Part shown: positions 14,100 through 22,059 of the stretch, one piece after another
Position numbering within the stretch: the stretch's first letter is position 1
How the letters are laid out: each line of letters begins with the position of its first letter
DNA from: Azonexus sp.
Lineage (GTDB): Bacteria; Pseudomonadota; Gammaproteobacteria; Burkholderiales; Rhodocyclaceae
Reading direction: 5' to 3'
DNA: 23,926 nucleotides
Assembly: GCA_031274715.1 (NCBI GenBank)
Contig: JAISPT010000025.1
Location: 1 to 23,926, forward strand
Notes under the pieces: model-generated
What the model saw: the letters and a program-made list of their open reading frames with translations, nothing else
The model's database searches: none
Told to the model about the DNA's origin: nothing
Position numbers and translations under genes: made by a program

Positions 14100-15818
14100 A
14101 TGCATGCGAAATTCCCCGTCACCGCCCTTGCCCTCACCCTGGGTCTGAGCTTGGCTTTGCCCGGTCACGGCGCGGAGCCGGTAGCCGGCAAAAAGCCACG
14201 ACCGGCGGCAGTCGAAGCGCGACAGCCAGAAGAAAATCTGCTGCCGCGTGTCATCTTCCAGTCCTTGCTCGGCGAATTCGCGCTGCAACGCGGCGACACC
14301 CGCATCGGTGTCGAGGCCTGGGCCGACCTCGCCCAGCGTACCCGCGACCCGAAGGTAGTGGCACGCGCCGTCGAGGTGGCCACCCTGGCCCGCCAGTTCG
14401 ACTTGGCCATGCAATTGTCGCGCCTGTGGCTGGAAGTCGAGCCGGAATCAACACGGGCTCGCCAGGCCCAGTCGTCGCTGCTGGTGCTGACCGATCGCCT
14501 CGACGAACTAGCGCCGCAAGTGGCCGTCCTGCTTGAACGCGACCCTGGCAACATCGCCAACAACCTGCTCCACCTGAACCGGCTGCTGGCCAGCCACAAG
14601 GACAAGAAGGCCGTACAGCGCCTGGTCGACCAGTTGGCGACACCGTATGCCAGCCTGCCCGAAGCCCATTTCGCAATGGCCCAGGCGGCCGTCAATGCCG
14701 GCGACGAATTGCGCGCCAGCACCGAGATAGAAAAGGCCCTGCTGCTACGTCCGGACTGGGAAGCGGCAGCGCTGGCCCGAGCCCAATTGCAGGCCCGCCT
14801 TTCTACTACCAGCGCCATCTCTGGTCTGGAAGACTTTGTCACGCGCAATCCCGGTGCCGGCGAGGCCCGGCTATCACTGGCCCGACTGCTGATCGGGGAA
14901 AAGCGCTACGACGACGCCCGCCGGCATTTCGACCGCCTGCTCAAGGACAATCCGGACAACCCAGCAGTCATCTACCCGATCGCCATGCTTGCCCTGCAGC
15001 AGGGCGACGCCAAGACTGGCCGGCAGCAACTGGAAAAACTGCTGGGCACCGACTTCCCCGACCAGAGCATGCTGCACTTCTTCCTCGGCCAACTCGACCA
15101 GGAGCAGAAAAAGTTGGATGCCGCCTTCGCCCATTTCATGCAGGTAACGACCGGCAACCAGGTCGTCGCCGCCCGTGCCCGCGCGGCGCAGATTCTGCTA
15201 CAGCAGGGCAAGCCGGAGGAAGCGCGGGAACTGCTGCACAACACGCGCGGCGGCAACGCCGAGGAACGCACCCAACTGACCCTGGCCGAAGCCCAGTTGC
15301 TGCGCGACGCCGGCCGTCTCAGCGAAGCCTACGAGGTGCTGGCGCAAGCCCTCGTTGCCCAACCGGACAATCCCGATCTCCTCTACGACGCGGCCCTGAC
15401 CGCCGAGCGGATTGGCAAGCCCGAGCAACTCGAAAGCCACCTGCAACATCTGCTCCGTCTACAGCCGGATCACGCCCATGCCCTGAACGCCCTCGGCTAC
15501 TCCTGGGCCGACCGCAACCAGCAGCTGGCCGAAGCCTACAAGATGATCTCCCGCGCCATGACCTTGCAGCCGGACGATCCCTTCATCACCGACAGCCTGG
15601 GCTGGGTCCAGTACCGCCTCGGCCACCTCGAGGAAGCGCTGGCAACGCTGGAACGCGCCTACGGCATCAAGGCCGATCCGGAAATCGCCGCCCACCTCGG
15701 CGAAGTGTTGTGGCAACTCGGCCGCAAGGACGAGGCGAAGAAGCTGCTGGCCGATGCCATCCGCCAGCATCCAGACAGCGAAGTCCTAGCTGCCGCCATC
15801 AAGAAATTGCAGCCTTGA
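14100..15818 (+). CDS. Secreted TPR-repeat protein
   Basis: Predicted exported protein of 572 residues with a signal peptide (MHAKFPVTALALTLGLSLAL..., cleavage near residue 24). The remainder is a series of tetratricopeptide repeats. The last five are clearest, for example LNALGYSWADRNQQLAEAY, ITDSLGWVQYRLGHLEEAL and IAAHLGEVLWQLGRKDEA. Such proteins form superhelical scaffolds; the partner here is unknown. The gene overlaps lolB by four bases (TTGA), and this TPR-lolB-ispE order is common in betaproteobacteria. A role in outer-membrane or lipoprotein assembly is therefore plausible but inferred only from context. Confidence 0.88.
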   Translation: MHAKFPVTALALTLGLSLALPGHGAEPVAGKKPRPAAVEARQPEENLLPRVIFQSLLGEFALQRGDTRIGVEAWADLAQRTRDPKVVARAVEVATLARQFDLAMQLSRLWLEVEPESTRARQAQSSLLVLTDRLDELAPQVAVLLERDPGNIANNLLHLNRLLASHKDKKAVQRLVDQLATPYASLPEAHFAMAQAAVNAGDELRASTEIEKALLLRPDWEAAALARAQLQARLSTTSAISGLEDFVTRNPGAGEARLSLARLLIGEKRYDDARRHFDRLLKDNPDNPAVIYPIAMLALQQGDAKTGRQQLEKLLGTDFPDQSMLHFFLGQLDQEQKKLDAAFAHFMQVTTGNQVVAARARAAQILLQQGKPEEARELLHNTRGGNAEERTQLTLAEAQLLRDAGRLSEAYEVLAQALVAQPDNPDLLYDAALTAERIGKPEQLESHLQHLLRLQPDHAHALNALGYSWADRNQQLAEAYKMISRAMTLQPDDPFITDSLGWVQYRLGHLEEALATLERAYGIKADPEIAAHLGEVLWQLGRKDEAKKLLADAIRQHPDSEVLAAAIKKLQP

Positions 15819-16417
15819 GTCCGCCCGTCGCGCCGCGCGGCGCCGTCGGGCGCCTGGCCGGCGCCCTGCTCGCCGGCCTGTTGCTGGCCGCCTGCTCCTC
15901 CCTGCCGCCCACGCCACCGCCGGCCCGCGATAGCCTGCACGACTTCGCCCTCGAAGCCCGCTTCGCGCTCCGCGTCAACCAACCTGACGCCGCGCCGCAA
16001 ACCGCTGGCGGCCGCCTGTCCTGGGAGCACCGCGCCGGCAACAACCGCATCCTGATTGCCAACCCGCTCGGCATCGGCATCGCCGAGATCGACACGACGC
16101 CGGCACTGTCCCGCCTGCGTACTACGGACGGCACGGTACGCGAGTCGGCCGACGCCGACGAGCTGATGGAAGCCGCTACCGGCGAACGCCTGCCGGTCTT
16201 GCGCCTACCCGCCTGGTTGCTCGGACGTGGTGACGCGACCAGCCTGATCGAGCGCGACGACCAGCAGCGCCCAACCCGCTTGGCCGAAGCCGGCTGGCAG
16301 ATCGACTACGCCTACGACGATACCGCCGCCGACGCCCTGCCGGCCCGTGTCACACTGCGCCGCGCCGACGCCATCGAACTGCGCCTGCGCATCGAAGAGT
16401 GGCGGGAAATACCATGA
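15815..16417 (+). CDS. lolB: Outer-membrane lipoprotein receptor LolB
   Basis: Receives lipoproteins from the periplasmic chaperone LolA and inserts them into the outer membrane; LolB is itself a lipoprotein. The start is a TTG at 15815 overlapping the preceding stop as TTGA, giving 200 residues. Earlier in-frame starts would lie inside the TPR gene. The N-terminus MSPPVAPRGAVGRLAGALL leads into a lipobox LLAAC with Cys27, then a proline-rich linker and the beta-rich LolB domain, with F-A-L-E-A-R-F-A-L-R-V and G-G-R-L-S-W-E-H near the start and ending LRLRIEEWREIP. It overlaps ispE by four bases. Confidence 0.92.
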   Translation: MSPPVAPRGAVGRLAGALLAGLLLAACSSLPPTPPPARDSLHDFALEARFALRVNQPDAAPQTAGGRLSWEHRAGNNRILIANPLGIGIAEIDTTPALSRLRTTDGTVRESADADELMEAATGERLPVLRLPAWLLGRGDATSLIERDDQQRPTRLAEAGWQIDYAYDDTAADALPARVTLRRADAIELRLRIEEWREIP

Positions 16418-17259
16418 GCGCCTGGAGCTACGATAGCCGCTGGCCAGCCCCGGCCAAGCTCAACCTGTTCCTACACGTGGTCGGCCGGCGAGATGACGGC
16501 TATCACTTGCTGCAAACCGTTTTCCGTTTCATCGACCGCGCCGATAGCCTCTCCTTCGCGCCGCGCGCCGACGGTCGTATCGTGCTCGCCACACCGCTGC
16601 CCGGCGTTGCCCCCGAAACCGACCTAACCGTCCGCGCTGCCCGTTTGCTGCAACAGGCCAGCGGCTGCGACCATGGCGTCACCATCCACCTCGACAAACA
16701 GTTACCGATGGGCGGCGGCCTCGGCGGTGGCAGTTCCGACGCCGCCACGGTACTGCTCGCCCTCAACCATTTATGGCAAACCGGCCTGTCGCGCGGCGAA
16801 CTGGAACGGCTCGGCCTGGTGCTGGGCGCTGACGTGCCGGTCTTCATTCACGGCCGCAACAGCTTTGCTGAGGGTGTCGGCGAAAACTTCACCGACCTCG
16901 ACTTGCCGCCGGCCAGCTATCTGGTACTGCAGCCACCCGTCCATGTGCCAACCGTCGCCATCTTCGGCGCGCCGGAACTGTGCCGCGACACGCCGCCGCT
17001 GCGTCCGGCCGATTGGCGTCCCGGCGACGGCAGAAACGATCTGCAGGCGGTGGCCTGCGCCCGTTTTCCGGCCGTCGCCGAGCATCTCGCCTGGCTGCGG
17101 CAGTTCGCGCCGCTGGCGATGATGACCGGCTCCGGCGCCTGCGTCTTCGCCACCTTCGCCGATCGAGCCGTCGCCGAGGCCGTGCAGGCAACCCTGCCAG
17201 CCGGCTGGATCGGCTGGATCGCCGACGGCCTGGCGACGCATCCATTGGCCGAGCTTTAA
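16414..17259 (+). CDS. ispE: 4-diphosphocytidyl-2-C-methyl-D-erythritol kinase (IspE)
   Basis: ATP-dependent GHMP-family kinase of the non-mevalonate (MEP) isoprenoid pathway, phosphorylating the 2-hydroxyl of CDP-methylerythritol. The start is the ATG at 16414, overlapping the lolB stop (ATGA); the in-frame codon 15 bases upstream lies inside lolB. The product has 281 residues. The catalytic lysine is in PAKLNLFLHVVGRRDDGYH (K15). The glycine-rich ATP loop is PMGGGLGGGSSDAA (98-111), the catalytic aspartate is in LGADVPVFIHGR, and the third GHMP motif is MTGSGACVFATF. It is followed by tRNA-Gln. Confidence 0.96.
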   Translation: MSAWSYDSRWPAPAKLNLFLHVVGRRDDGYHLLQTVFRFIDRADSLSFAPRADGRIVLATPLPGVAPETDLTVRAARLLQQASGCDHGVTIHLDKQLPMGGGLGGGSSDAATVLLALNHLWQTGLSRGELERLGLVLGADVPVFIHGRNSFAEGVGENFTDLDLPPASYLVLQPPVHVPTVAIFGAPELCRDTPPLRPADWRPGDGRNDLQAVACARFPAVAEHLAWLRQFAPLAMMTGSGACVFATFADRAVAEAVQATLPAGWIGWIADGLATHPLAEL

Positions 17260-17267
17260 GAAAACAG

Positions 17268-17296
17268 TGGACGCCAGCCAACTCCTTGTGTAACAT
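17268..17296 (+). promoter_or_regulatory. Candidate tRNA-Gln promoter with GC-rich discriminator
   Basis: TGGACG (17268-17273), 17 bases, then TAACAT (17291-17296): each hexamer matches the sigma-70 consensus at four of six positions with ideal spacing. Immediately downstream is GCGCGCC, a GC-rich discriminator of the kind found at stringently controlled stable-RNA promoters. The start would be near 17303, about 37 bases before the mature tRNA. Visual match only. Confidence 0.4.
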
Positions 17297-17339
17297 GCGC
17301 GCCTCGTTCCGCACGCCAATCCGTGCAGACGAAACCCGC

Positions 17340-17416
17340 TGGGGAGTCGCCAAGTTGGTCAAGGCACCGGATTTTGATTCCGGCATTCGAAGGTTCGAAT
17401 CCTTCTTCCCCAGCCA
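17340..17416 (+). tRNA. tRNA-Gln (anticodon TTG)
   Basis: Full cloverleaf by eye. Acceptor arm TGGGGAG (17340-17346) pairs with TTCCCCA (17406-17412) with one G-T pair, then discriminator G and encoded CCA (17414-17416). The D arm is GCC...GGC. The anticodon stem CCGGA/TCCGG holds the loop TTTTGAT with anticodon TTG at 17374-17376, reading CAA/CAG. The variable loop is CATTC, and the T arm is GAAGG-TTCGAAT-CCTTC. It lies between ispE and prs, as usual in betaproteobacteria, and is followed by a terminator hairpin. Confidence 0.97.
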
Positions 17417-17425
17417 AGTTTCCTT

Positions 17426-17454
17426 CGGGCAGGTCGCAAGCCTGCCCGATTTTC
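17426..17454 (+). terminator. Rho-independent terminator after tRNA-Gln
   Basis: CGGGCAGG (17426-17433) pairs with CCTGCCCG (17441-17448), an eight-base-pair stem with a seven-base loop, followed by ATTTTC. It lies ten bases after the tRNA CCA end and before prs. The T-run is short, so some readthrough into prs is likely. Confidence 0.7.
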
Positions 17455-17506
17455 ATGGTAGCGGGCGATGACGTATTCGGCATGGAGCGCCCGGAAGGAT
17501 GTGGAA

Positions 17507-18457
17507 ATGGCCTACAACAGCCTGATGGTGTTTACCGGCAACGCCAACGCGAAGCTGGCCGCCGATGTTGCCAAGCAATTGAACATCGATATCGGCCGCG
17601 CCAATGTCGGCCGCTTCTCGGACGGCGAGGTCAGCGTCGAATTGCAGGAACACGTGCGCGGCCGCGACATCTTCGTTCTGCAATCCACTTGCGCTCCGTG
17701 CAACGACAACCTGATGGAATTGCTGGTCATCGTCGATTCGCTCAAGCGCGCTTCGGCCGGCCGCATCACCGCCGCCATCCCCTATTTTGGCTACGCCCGC
17801 CAGGATCGCCGCTCGCGTTCCTCGCGCGTGCCCATCGCCGCCAAGCTGGTCGCCAACATGCTGGTCGCTTCCGGCGTCGACCGCGTCCTGACCATGGACC
17901 TGCACGCCGAGCAGATTCAGGGCTTTTTCGACATTCCGGTCGATAACATCTACGCCCTGCCGATCCTGCTCGACGACATCAAGAAACAGAATTACGAGAA
18001 CCCGATGGTCGTCTCGCCCGACCACGGCGGCGTCGTTCGCGCCCGCTCGCTGGCCAAGCGGCTCGAATGCGATCTGGCGATCATCGACAAGCGCCGGCCG
18101 AAGGCCAATGTCACGGAAGTGATGAACATCATCGGCGAAGTCGACGGCCGTACCTGCATCATCATGGACGACATGGTCGACACCGCCGGCACCCTGGGCA
18201 AGGCCGCCACCGCGCTCAAGGAGCACGGCGCCAAGCAGGTCGTCGCCTACTGCACCCACCCGGTGCTCTCCGGCCCGGCCGTCGAGCGCGTCAACTCCTC
18301 GGACCTCGACGCCTTGGTCGTCACCGACACCATCCCGCTGCGCGACGATGCCGCTGCCTCGCCGCGCATCCGCCAACTGTCGGTCGCCGAGATCATGGCC
18401 GAAACCATTCGCCGCATCAGCAACGACGACTCGGTGTCGTCGCTGTTCATCGACTAA
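17507..18457 (+). CDS. prs: Ribose-phosphate pyrophosphokinase (PRPP synthetase)
   Basis: Makes phosphoribosyl pyrophosphate from ribose 5-phosphate and ATP for nucleotide, histidine, tryptophan and NAD synthesis. The start is the ATG at 17507 (MAYNSLMVFTGNANAKLA), with GGAAGGA about ten bases upstream; an in-frame start 39 bases earlier adds an atypical leader. The length of 316 residues is normal. Conserved parts are RFSDGEVSVEL, the flexible-loop segment YFGYARQDRRSR, the DLHAEQIQGFF histidine region, VVSPDHGGVVRAR and the PRPP-binding DDMVDTAGT (221-229). rplY follows 54 bases later. Confidence 0.97.
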   Translation: MAYNSLMVFTGNANAKLAADVAKQLNIDIGRANVGRFSDGEVSVELQEHVRGRDIFVLQSTCAPCNDNLMELLVIVDSLKRASAGRITAAIPYFGYARQDRRSRSSRVPIAAKLVANMLVASGVDRVLTMDLHAEQIQGFFDIPVDNIYALPILLDDIKKQNYENPMVVSPDHGGVVRARSLAKRLECDLAIIDKRRPKANVTEVMNIIGEVDGRTCIIMDDMVDTAGTLGKAATALKEHGAKQVVAYCTHPVLSGPAVERVNSSDLDALVVTDTIPLRDDAAASPRIRQLSVAEIMAETIRRISNDDSVSSLFID

Positions 18458-18511
18458 GTTTTATCAACCTTCCCGATCTGGTCGCGGAGCGGGAATAACT
18501 GGAGCATCACC

Positions 18512-19123
18512 ATGAACTTTGAAGTCATCGCCAACGCGCGTACGGTGCAGGGAACGGGTGCGAGCCGCCGCCTGCGTCGCGCCGGCACGGTCCCGGGCAT
18601 CGTCTACGGCGGCAAGTCCGCCCCGGTCGCCATCGAAACCAACCACAACGACCTGCTGCTGAAGCTGAAGAAGGAAGCCTTCCATTCTTCGATCATCAGC
18701 TTGGTCGTCGACGGCAAGAAAGAACAGGTTCTGCTGCGCGACTACCAGACGCACGCCTACAAGCCGCTGGTCCTGCACATCGACTTCCAGCGCGTCGACG
18801 CCACCCACGAGTTGCACGTCAAGGTGCCGCTGCACTTCATCAACGAAGATGTCGCTCCGGGCGTCAAGCTGGGCGGCGGCTTGGTCAACCACGTCATGAC
18901 CGAAGTCGACGTGCAATGTCTGGCCAAGAACCTGCCGGAGTTCATCGAGGTCGACCTGAGCCACATGAACGCCGGTGAAACCCTGCACCTGAACCAGTTG
19001 AAGCTGCCGAAGGGCGTCAAGCTCGGCCACCACGCTGCCGCTGACGCGGTGGTCGTCGGTATCGTCGGCAAGAGCGGCGGCGCCGAAGCCAGCGAAAGCG
19101 AAGGCGAAGCGGCCGCCGAGTAA
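18512..19123 (+). CDS. rplY: 50S ribosomal protein L25/general stress protein Ctc
   Basis: Binds 5S rRNA in the large ribosomal subunit. At 203 residues it is the long Ctc type: an L25 domain (about 1-95, with the opening NARTVQGTGASRRLRRAGTV and GIVYGGK) followed by a beta-rich C-terminal domain (VPLHFINEDVAPGVKLGGG, LKLPKGVKL). It ends in a low-complexity acidic Ala/Glu tail (GAEASESEGEAAAE). It has a good ribosome-binding site (TGGAGC) before the ATG. It is followed by a terminator hairpin and then pth, the standard prs-rplY-pth-ychF order. Confidence 0.97.
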   Translation: MNFEVIANARTVQGTGASRRLRRAGTVPGIVYGGKSAPVAIETNHNDLLLKLKKEAFHSSIISLVVDGKKEQVLLRDYQTHAYKPLVLHIDFQRVDATHELHVKVPLHFINEDVAPGVKLGGGLVNHVMTEVDVQCLAKNLPEFIEVDLSHMNAGETLHLNQLKLPKGVKLGHHAAADAVVVGIVGKSGGAEASESEGEAAAE

Positions 19124-19144
19124 GCCGGCAGCCCACGCCATATT

Positions 19145-19179
19145 GGCCGCCGCCGGCACGCTGCCGCCGGCGGCCTTTT
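19145..19179 (+). terminator. Rho-independent terminator between rplY and pth
   Basis: GGCCGCCG (19145-19152) pairs with CGGCGGCC (19168-19175). Inside, after one C-C mismatch, CGGC pairs with GCCG around an ACGCT loop. TTTT follows directly (19176-19179). It is a strong GC stem with a short T-run, 14 bases before the pth ATG, so it probably lowers rather than abolishes transcription into pth and ychF. Confidence 0.75.
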
Positions 19180-19193
19180 CGCACTGAAAGGTC

Positions 19194-19772
19194 ATGCCCG
19201 CTCCTCGCCTCGTCGTCGGTCTCGGCAATCCCGGCGCCGAGTATGAAAACACCCGGCACAACGTCGGCTTCTGGTTCGTCGACCGTCTGGCGGCGCAACT
19301 GAAGACGCCGCTCGCCCCGCAGGCCAAGTTCTTCGGCCGGGCGGCACGGGCCGGCGAACTGTGGCTGCTGCAGCCGACCACCTTCATGAACCGTTCCGGT
19401 CAGGCGGTCGCCGCGCTGGCCAATTTCTACAAGATTCCGGCCGACGAAATCCTCGTCGTGCACGACGAACTCGATCTGGTGCCCGGTACCATCCGCCTCA
19501 AGCAAGGCGGTGGCAACGGCGGCCACAACGGCCTGAAGGACCTCCAAGCCCGGCTCGGCACAGCGGACTTCTGGCGCCTGCGCCTCGGCATCGGTCATCC
19601 GCGTACACTGAACCTTGCCCAGCAAGTAGTCGATTTCGTCCTACATCCGCCACGCAAGGAAGAACTGCCGGCCATCGAACAAGCCCTGGAGCGCAGCCTG
19701 CTGGCCTGGCCCAGACTCGCCGCTGGCGATTTCGCCGGCGCCCAACAACAGTTGCACGGTAAAGCTGTCTAA
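19194..19772 (+). CDS. pth: Peptidyl-tRNA hydrolase
   Basis: Essential esterase that frees tRNA from peptidyl-tRNA released by stalled ribosomes. The 192 residues include the opening VVGLGNPGAEYENTRHNVGF with catalytic His22, the asparagine-bearing TTFMNRSGQAV, VVHDELDLVPG with the conserved Asp, and GGNGGHNGLKD. The ATG at 19194 has AAAGG before it. ychF starts nine bases after the stop, a near-universal pairing in proteobacteria. Confidence 0.97.
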   Translation: MPAPRLVVGLGNPGAEYENTRHNVGFWFVDRLAAQLKTPLAPQAKFFGRAARAGELWLLQPTTFMNRSGQAVAALANFYKIPADEILVVHDELDLVPGTIRLKQGGGNGGHNGLKDLQARLGTADFWRLRLGIGHPRTLNLAQQVVDFVLHPPRKEELPAIEQALERSLLAWPRLAAGDFAGAQQQLHGKAV

Positions 19773-19781
19773 GGAACAACC

Positions 19782-20873
19782 ATGTCTCTCAAATGCGGCA
19801 TCGTCGGCCTGCCCAACGTCGGCAAGTCCACCCTCTTCAATGCCCTGACCAAGGCCGGCATCGAAGCGGCCAACTATCCCTTCTGCACCATCGAGCCGAA
19901 CGTCGGCATCGTCGAGGTGCCGGACTCGCGCCTCAAGGCGCTGTCCGAGATCGTCAAGCCGCAGAAAGTGCAACCGGCCATCGTCGAGTTCGTCGACATC
20001 GCCGGCCTAGTCGCCGGTGCCTCCAAGGGCGAAGGTCTGGGCAACCAATTCCTGGCCAACATCCGCGAAACCGACGCCATCGTCCACGTCGTGCGCTGCT
20101 TCGCCGACGACAACGTGGTACACGTCTCGGGCAGCGTCGACCCGCTGCGCGATATCGAGGTCATCGACACCGAACTGGCGCTGGCCGATATGGCCACCGT
20201 CGAGAAAGCGCTCAACCGCTACCGCCGCCCGGCCAACTCGGGCGACAAGGAAGCCAAGATCCTGGTCGCCGTGCTCGACAAGTGCTTCGCCCAACTCGAC
20301 CAAGGCAAGCCGGTGCGCGCCCTCGACCTGGCCAAGGAAGAATGGGCCAGCCTCAAGCCCTTCTGCCTGATCACCGCCAAGCCGGTGCTCTACGCCGCCA
20401 ACGTCGCCGAGGACGGCTTCGAGAACAATCCCCACCTCGACGCGGTGCGCACCCATGCCGCCGCCGAAGGTGCCGAGGTGGTGGCCCTGTGCGCCGCCAT
20501 CGAGGCCGAGATCGCCGACCTCGACGATGCCGACAAAATCGACTTCCTCGAATCCATGGGCCTGCACGAGCCCGGCCTCGACCGCCTGATCCGCGCCGGC
20601 TACAAGCTGCTCGGCCTGCAGACCTATTTCACCGCCGGGGTCAAGGAAGTGCGCGCCTGGACCATTCACGTCGGCGACACCGCGCCGCAGGCGGCCGGCG
20701 TCATCCACACCGATTTCGAACGCGGCTTCATCCGCGCCCAGACCATCGCCTACAACGATTTCATCGCCTGCAAGGGCGAACACGGCGCCAAGGAGGCCGG
20801 CAAAATGCGCGCCGAGGGCAAGGAATATGTGGTGAAGGATGGGGATGTGATGAACTTCTTGTTCAATGTCTGA
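19782..20873 (+). CDS. ychF: Ribosome-binding Obg-family ATPase YchF (OLA1)
   Basis: P-loop NTPase of the TRAFAC/Obg group that prefers ATP and associates with ribosomes, with a role in redox stress and start-site control in E. coli. It has 363 residues, a normal length. Motifs are G1 GLPNVGKS (9-16), the DIAGLVAGASKGEGLGNQFL switch II region and the non-canonical specificity motif NVAE (in AANVAEDG) in place of NKxD, which explains ATP preference. A C-terminal TGS-like domain follows (from about TYFTAGVKEVRAWT). The ribosome-binding site AAGGAA is strong. It is cotranscribed with pth. Confidence 0.97.
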   Translation: MSLKCGIVGLPNVGKSTLFNALTKAGIEAANYPFCTIEPNVGIVEVPDSRLKALSEIVKPQKVQPAIVEFVDIAGLVAGASKGEGLGNQFLANIRETDAIVHVVRCFADDNVVHVSGSVDPLRDIEVIDTELALADMATVEKALNRYRRPANSGDKEAKILVAVLDKCFAQLDQGKPVRALDLAKEEWASLKPFCLITAKPVLYAANVAEDGFENNPHLDAVRTHAAAEGAEVVALCAAIEAEIADLDDADKIDFLESMGLHEPGLDRLIRAGYKLLGLQTYFTAGVKEVRAWTIHVGDTAPQAAGVIHTDFERGFIRAQTIAYNDFIACKGEHGAKEAGKMRAEGKEYVVKDGDVMNFLFNV

Positions 20874-20934
20874 GCGGGCGTCGAGCACCGCTTTCTGCGA
20901 AAATAGCTACCCTTTTGCCGTTCCCGGAAGTCCC

Positions 20935-22056
20935 ATGCCCCCGCATCCCGCCATCGCCCCCACCGCCGACATTGTCGCCGAGCTGAAAGCCGGCCGCATG
21001 GTCATCCTGGTCGACGAGGAGGACCGCGAAAATGAGGGCGATGTCGTCATCGCCGCCGAATTCGTGACGCCGGAAGCGATCAATTTCATGGTCACCCATT
21101 GCCGCGGCCTGGTCTGCCTGACACTGACCGAGGAGCGCTGCCGCAAGCTCGGCCTGACGCAGATGGCGCGCGACAACAAAACGCCCTACGGCACCGCCTT
21201 TACCGTCTCGATCGAGGCCGCCGAGGGCGTCACCACCGGCATCTCGGCCGCCGACCGGGCGCGCACCGTGCAGGCCGCCGTGGCCCGCCAGGCGACGCCG
21301 GACGACATCGTCCAGCCCGGCCACATCTTCCCGATCACTGCCCGCCCCGGCGGCGTGCTGGTCCGTGCCGGCCACACCGAGGCCGGCTGTGACTTAGCCG
21401 AGATGGCCGGCCTCGAACCGGCGGCGGTAATTTGCGAAATCCTCAACGAGGACGGCACCATGGCCCGGCTGCCGCAGCTGATCGAATTCGCCCAGGAACA
21501 CGGGCTGAAGATCGGCACCATCGCCGACTTGATCCACTACCGCGCCGCCTCGGAGACCCTGGTCGAGCGCGTCGCCAGCAAGCCGATCACCACCGTCCAC
21601 GGCGAATTCACGCTGCACGCCTATGTCGACCGCGCCAGCGGCGCCACTCATCTGGCGCTGGTCAAAGGCGAGATTCCAGCCGGCGGCGAAACCCTGGTGC
21701 GCGTCCATGAGCCGCTGTCGGTGCTCGATTTCCTCGATCCGGGCAGTACGGCGCAATCCTTCTCGATCGACGAAGCGCAAGCGGCGCTGGCCAAGAACGG
21801 CCACGGCGTGATCGTGCTGATGCACCGCCCGGAAGACGGCGAAGCATTGCTGACCCGCCTGACCGGCCGCGACCAGGCCGATACGGCGCGCCGCCAGCAA
21901 AAATGGGATCCGCGCACCTACGGCATCGGCGCCCAGATCCTGCGCGATCTCGGCGTGACCAAGATGCGCCTGCTGACCAGCCCGCGCAAGATGCCCTCCA
22001 TGACCGGCTTCGATCTCGAAGTCACCGGATTCGTCACTTCTCCCGCGGAGCGCTGA
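20935..22056 (+). CDS. ribB: 3,4-dihydroxy-2-butanone-4-phosphate synthase with degenerate GTP cyclohydrolase II-like domain (RibBX type)
   Basis: The N-terminal half (about 1-205) makes 3,4-dihydroxy-2-butanone 4-phosphate from ribulose 5-phosphate for riboflavin synthesis. The acidic magnesium-binding loop DEEDRENEGD (27-36) and the catalytic histidine in RAGHTEAGCDLAE (H147) are intact. The C-terminal half (about 218-373) aligns with RibA (HGEFTLHAYVDR, HLALVKGE, LVRVHE, YGIGAQILRDLG). It has no cysteine at all, so the three zinc ligands and GTP cyclohydrolase II activity are missing. The start is the ATG at 20935 with GGAAG before it; an earlier in-frame codon overlaps ychF. A separate ribA is expected elsewhere. 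ribH follows three bases after the stop. Confidence 0.93.
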   Translation: MPPHPAIAPTADIVAELKAGRMVILVDEEDRENEGDVVIAAEFVTPEAINFMVTHCRGLVCLTLTEERCRKLGLTQMARDNKTPYGTAFTVSIEAAEGVTTGISAADRARTVQAAVARQATPDDIVQPGHIFPITARPGGVLVRAGHTEAGCDLAEMAGLEPAAVICEILNEDGTMARLPQLIEFAQEHGLKIGTIADLIHYRAASETLVERVASKPITTVHGEFTLHAYVDRASGATHLALVKGEIPAGGETLVRVHEPLSVLDFLDPGSTAQSFSIDEAQAALAKNGHGVIVLMHRPEDGEALLTRLTGRDQADTARRQQKWDPRTYGIGAQILRDLGVTKMRLLTSPRKMPSMTGFDLEVTGFVTSPAER

Positions 22057-22059
22057 GCC

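Noticed and set aside
20874..20934. FMN riboswitch upstream of the ribB gene
   Set aside because: The gap from ychF is only about 60 bases, too short for an RFN element, and none of its conserved segments is visible.
19793..20986. Long plus-strand open frame overlapping ychF in another frame
   Set aside because: Its product is an Arg/Pro/Gly-rich frameshift shadow of ychF, which has all family motifs intact.
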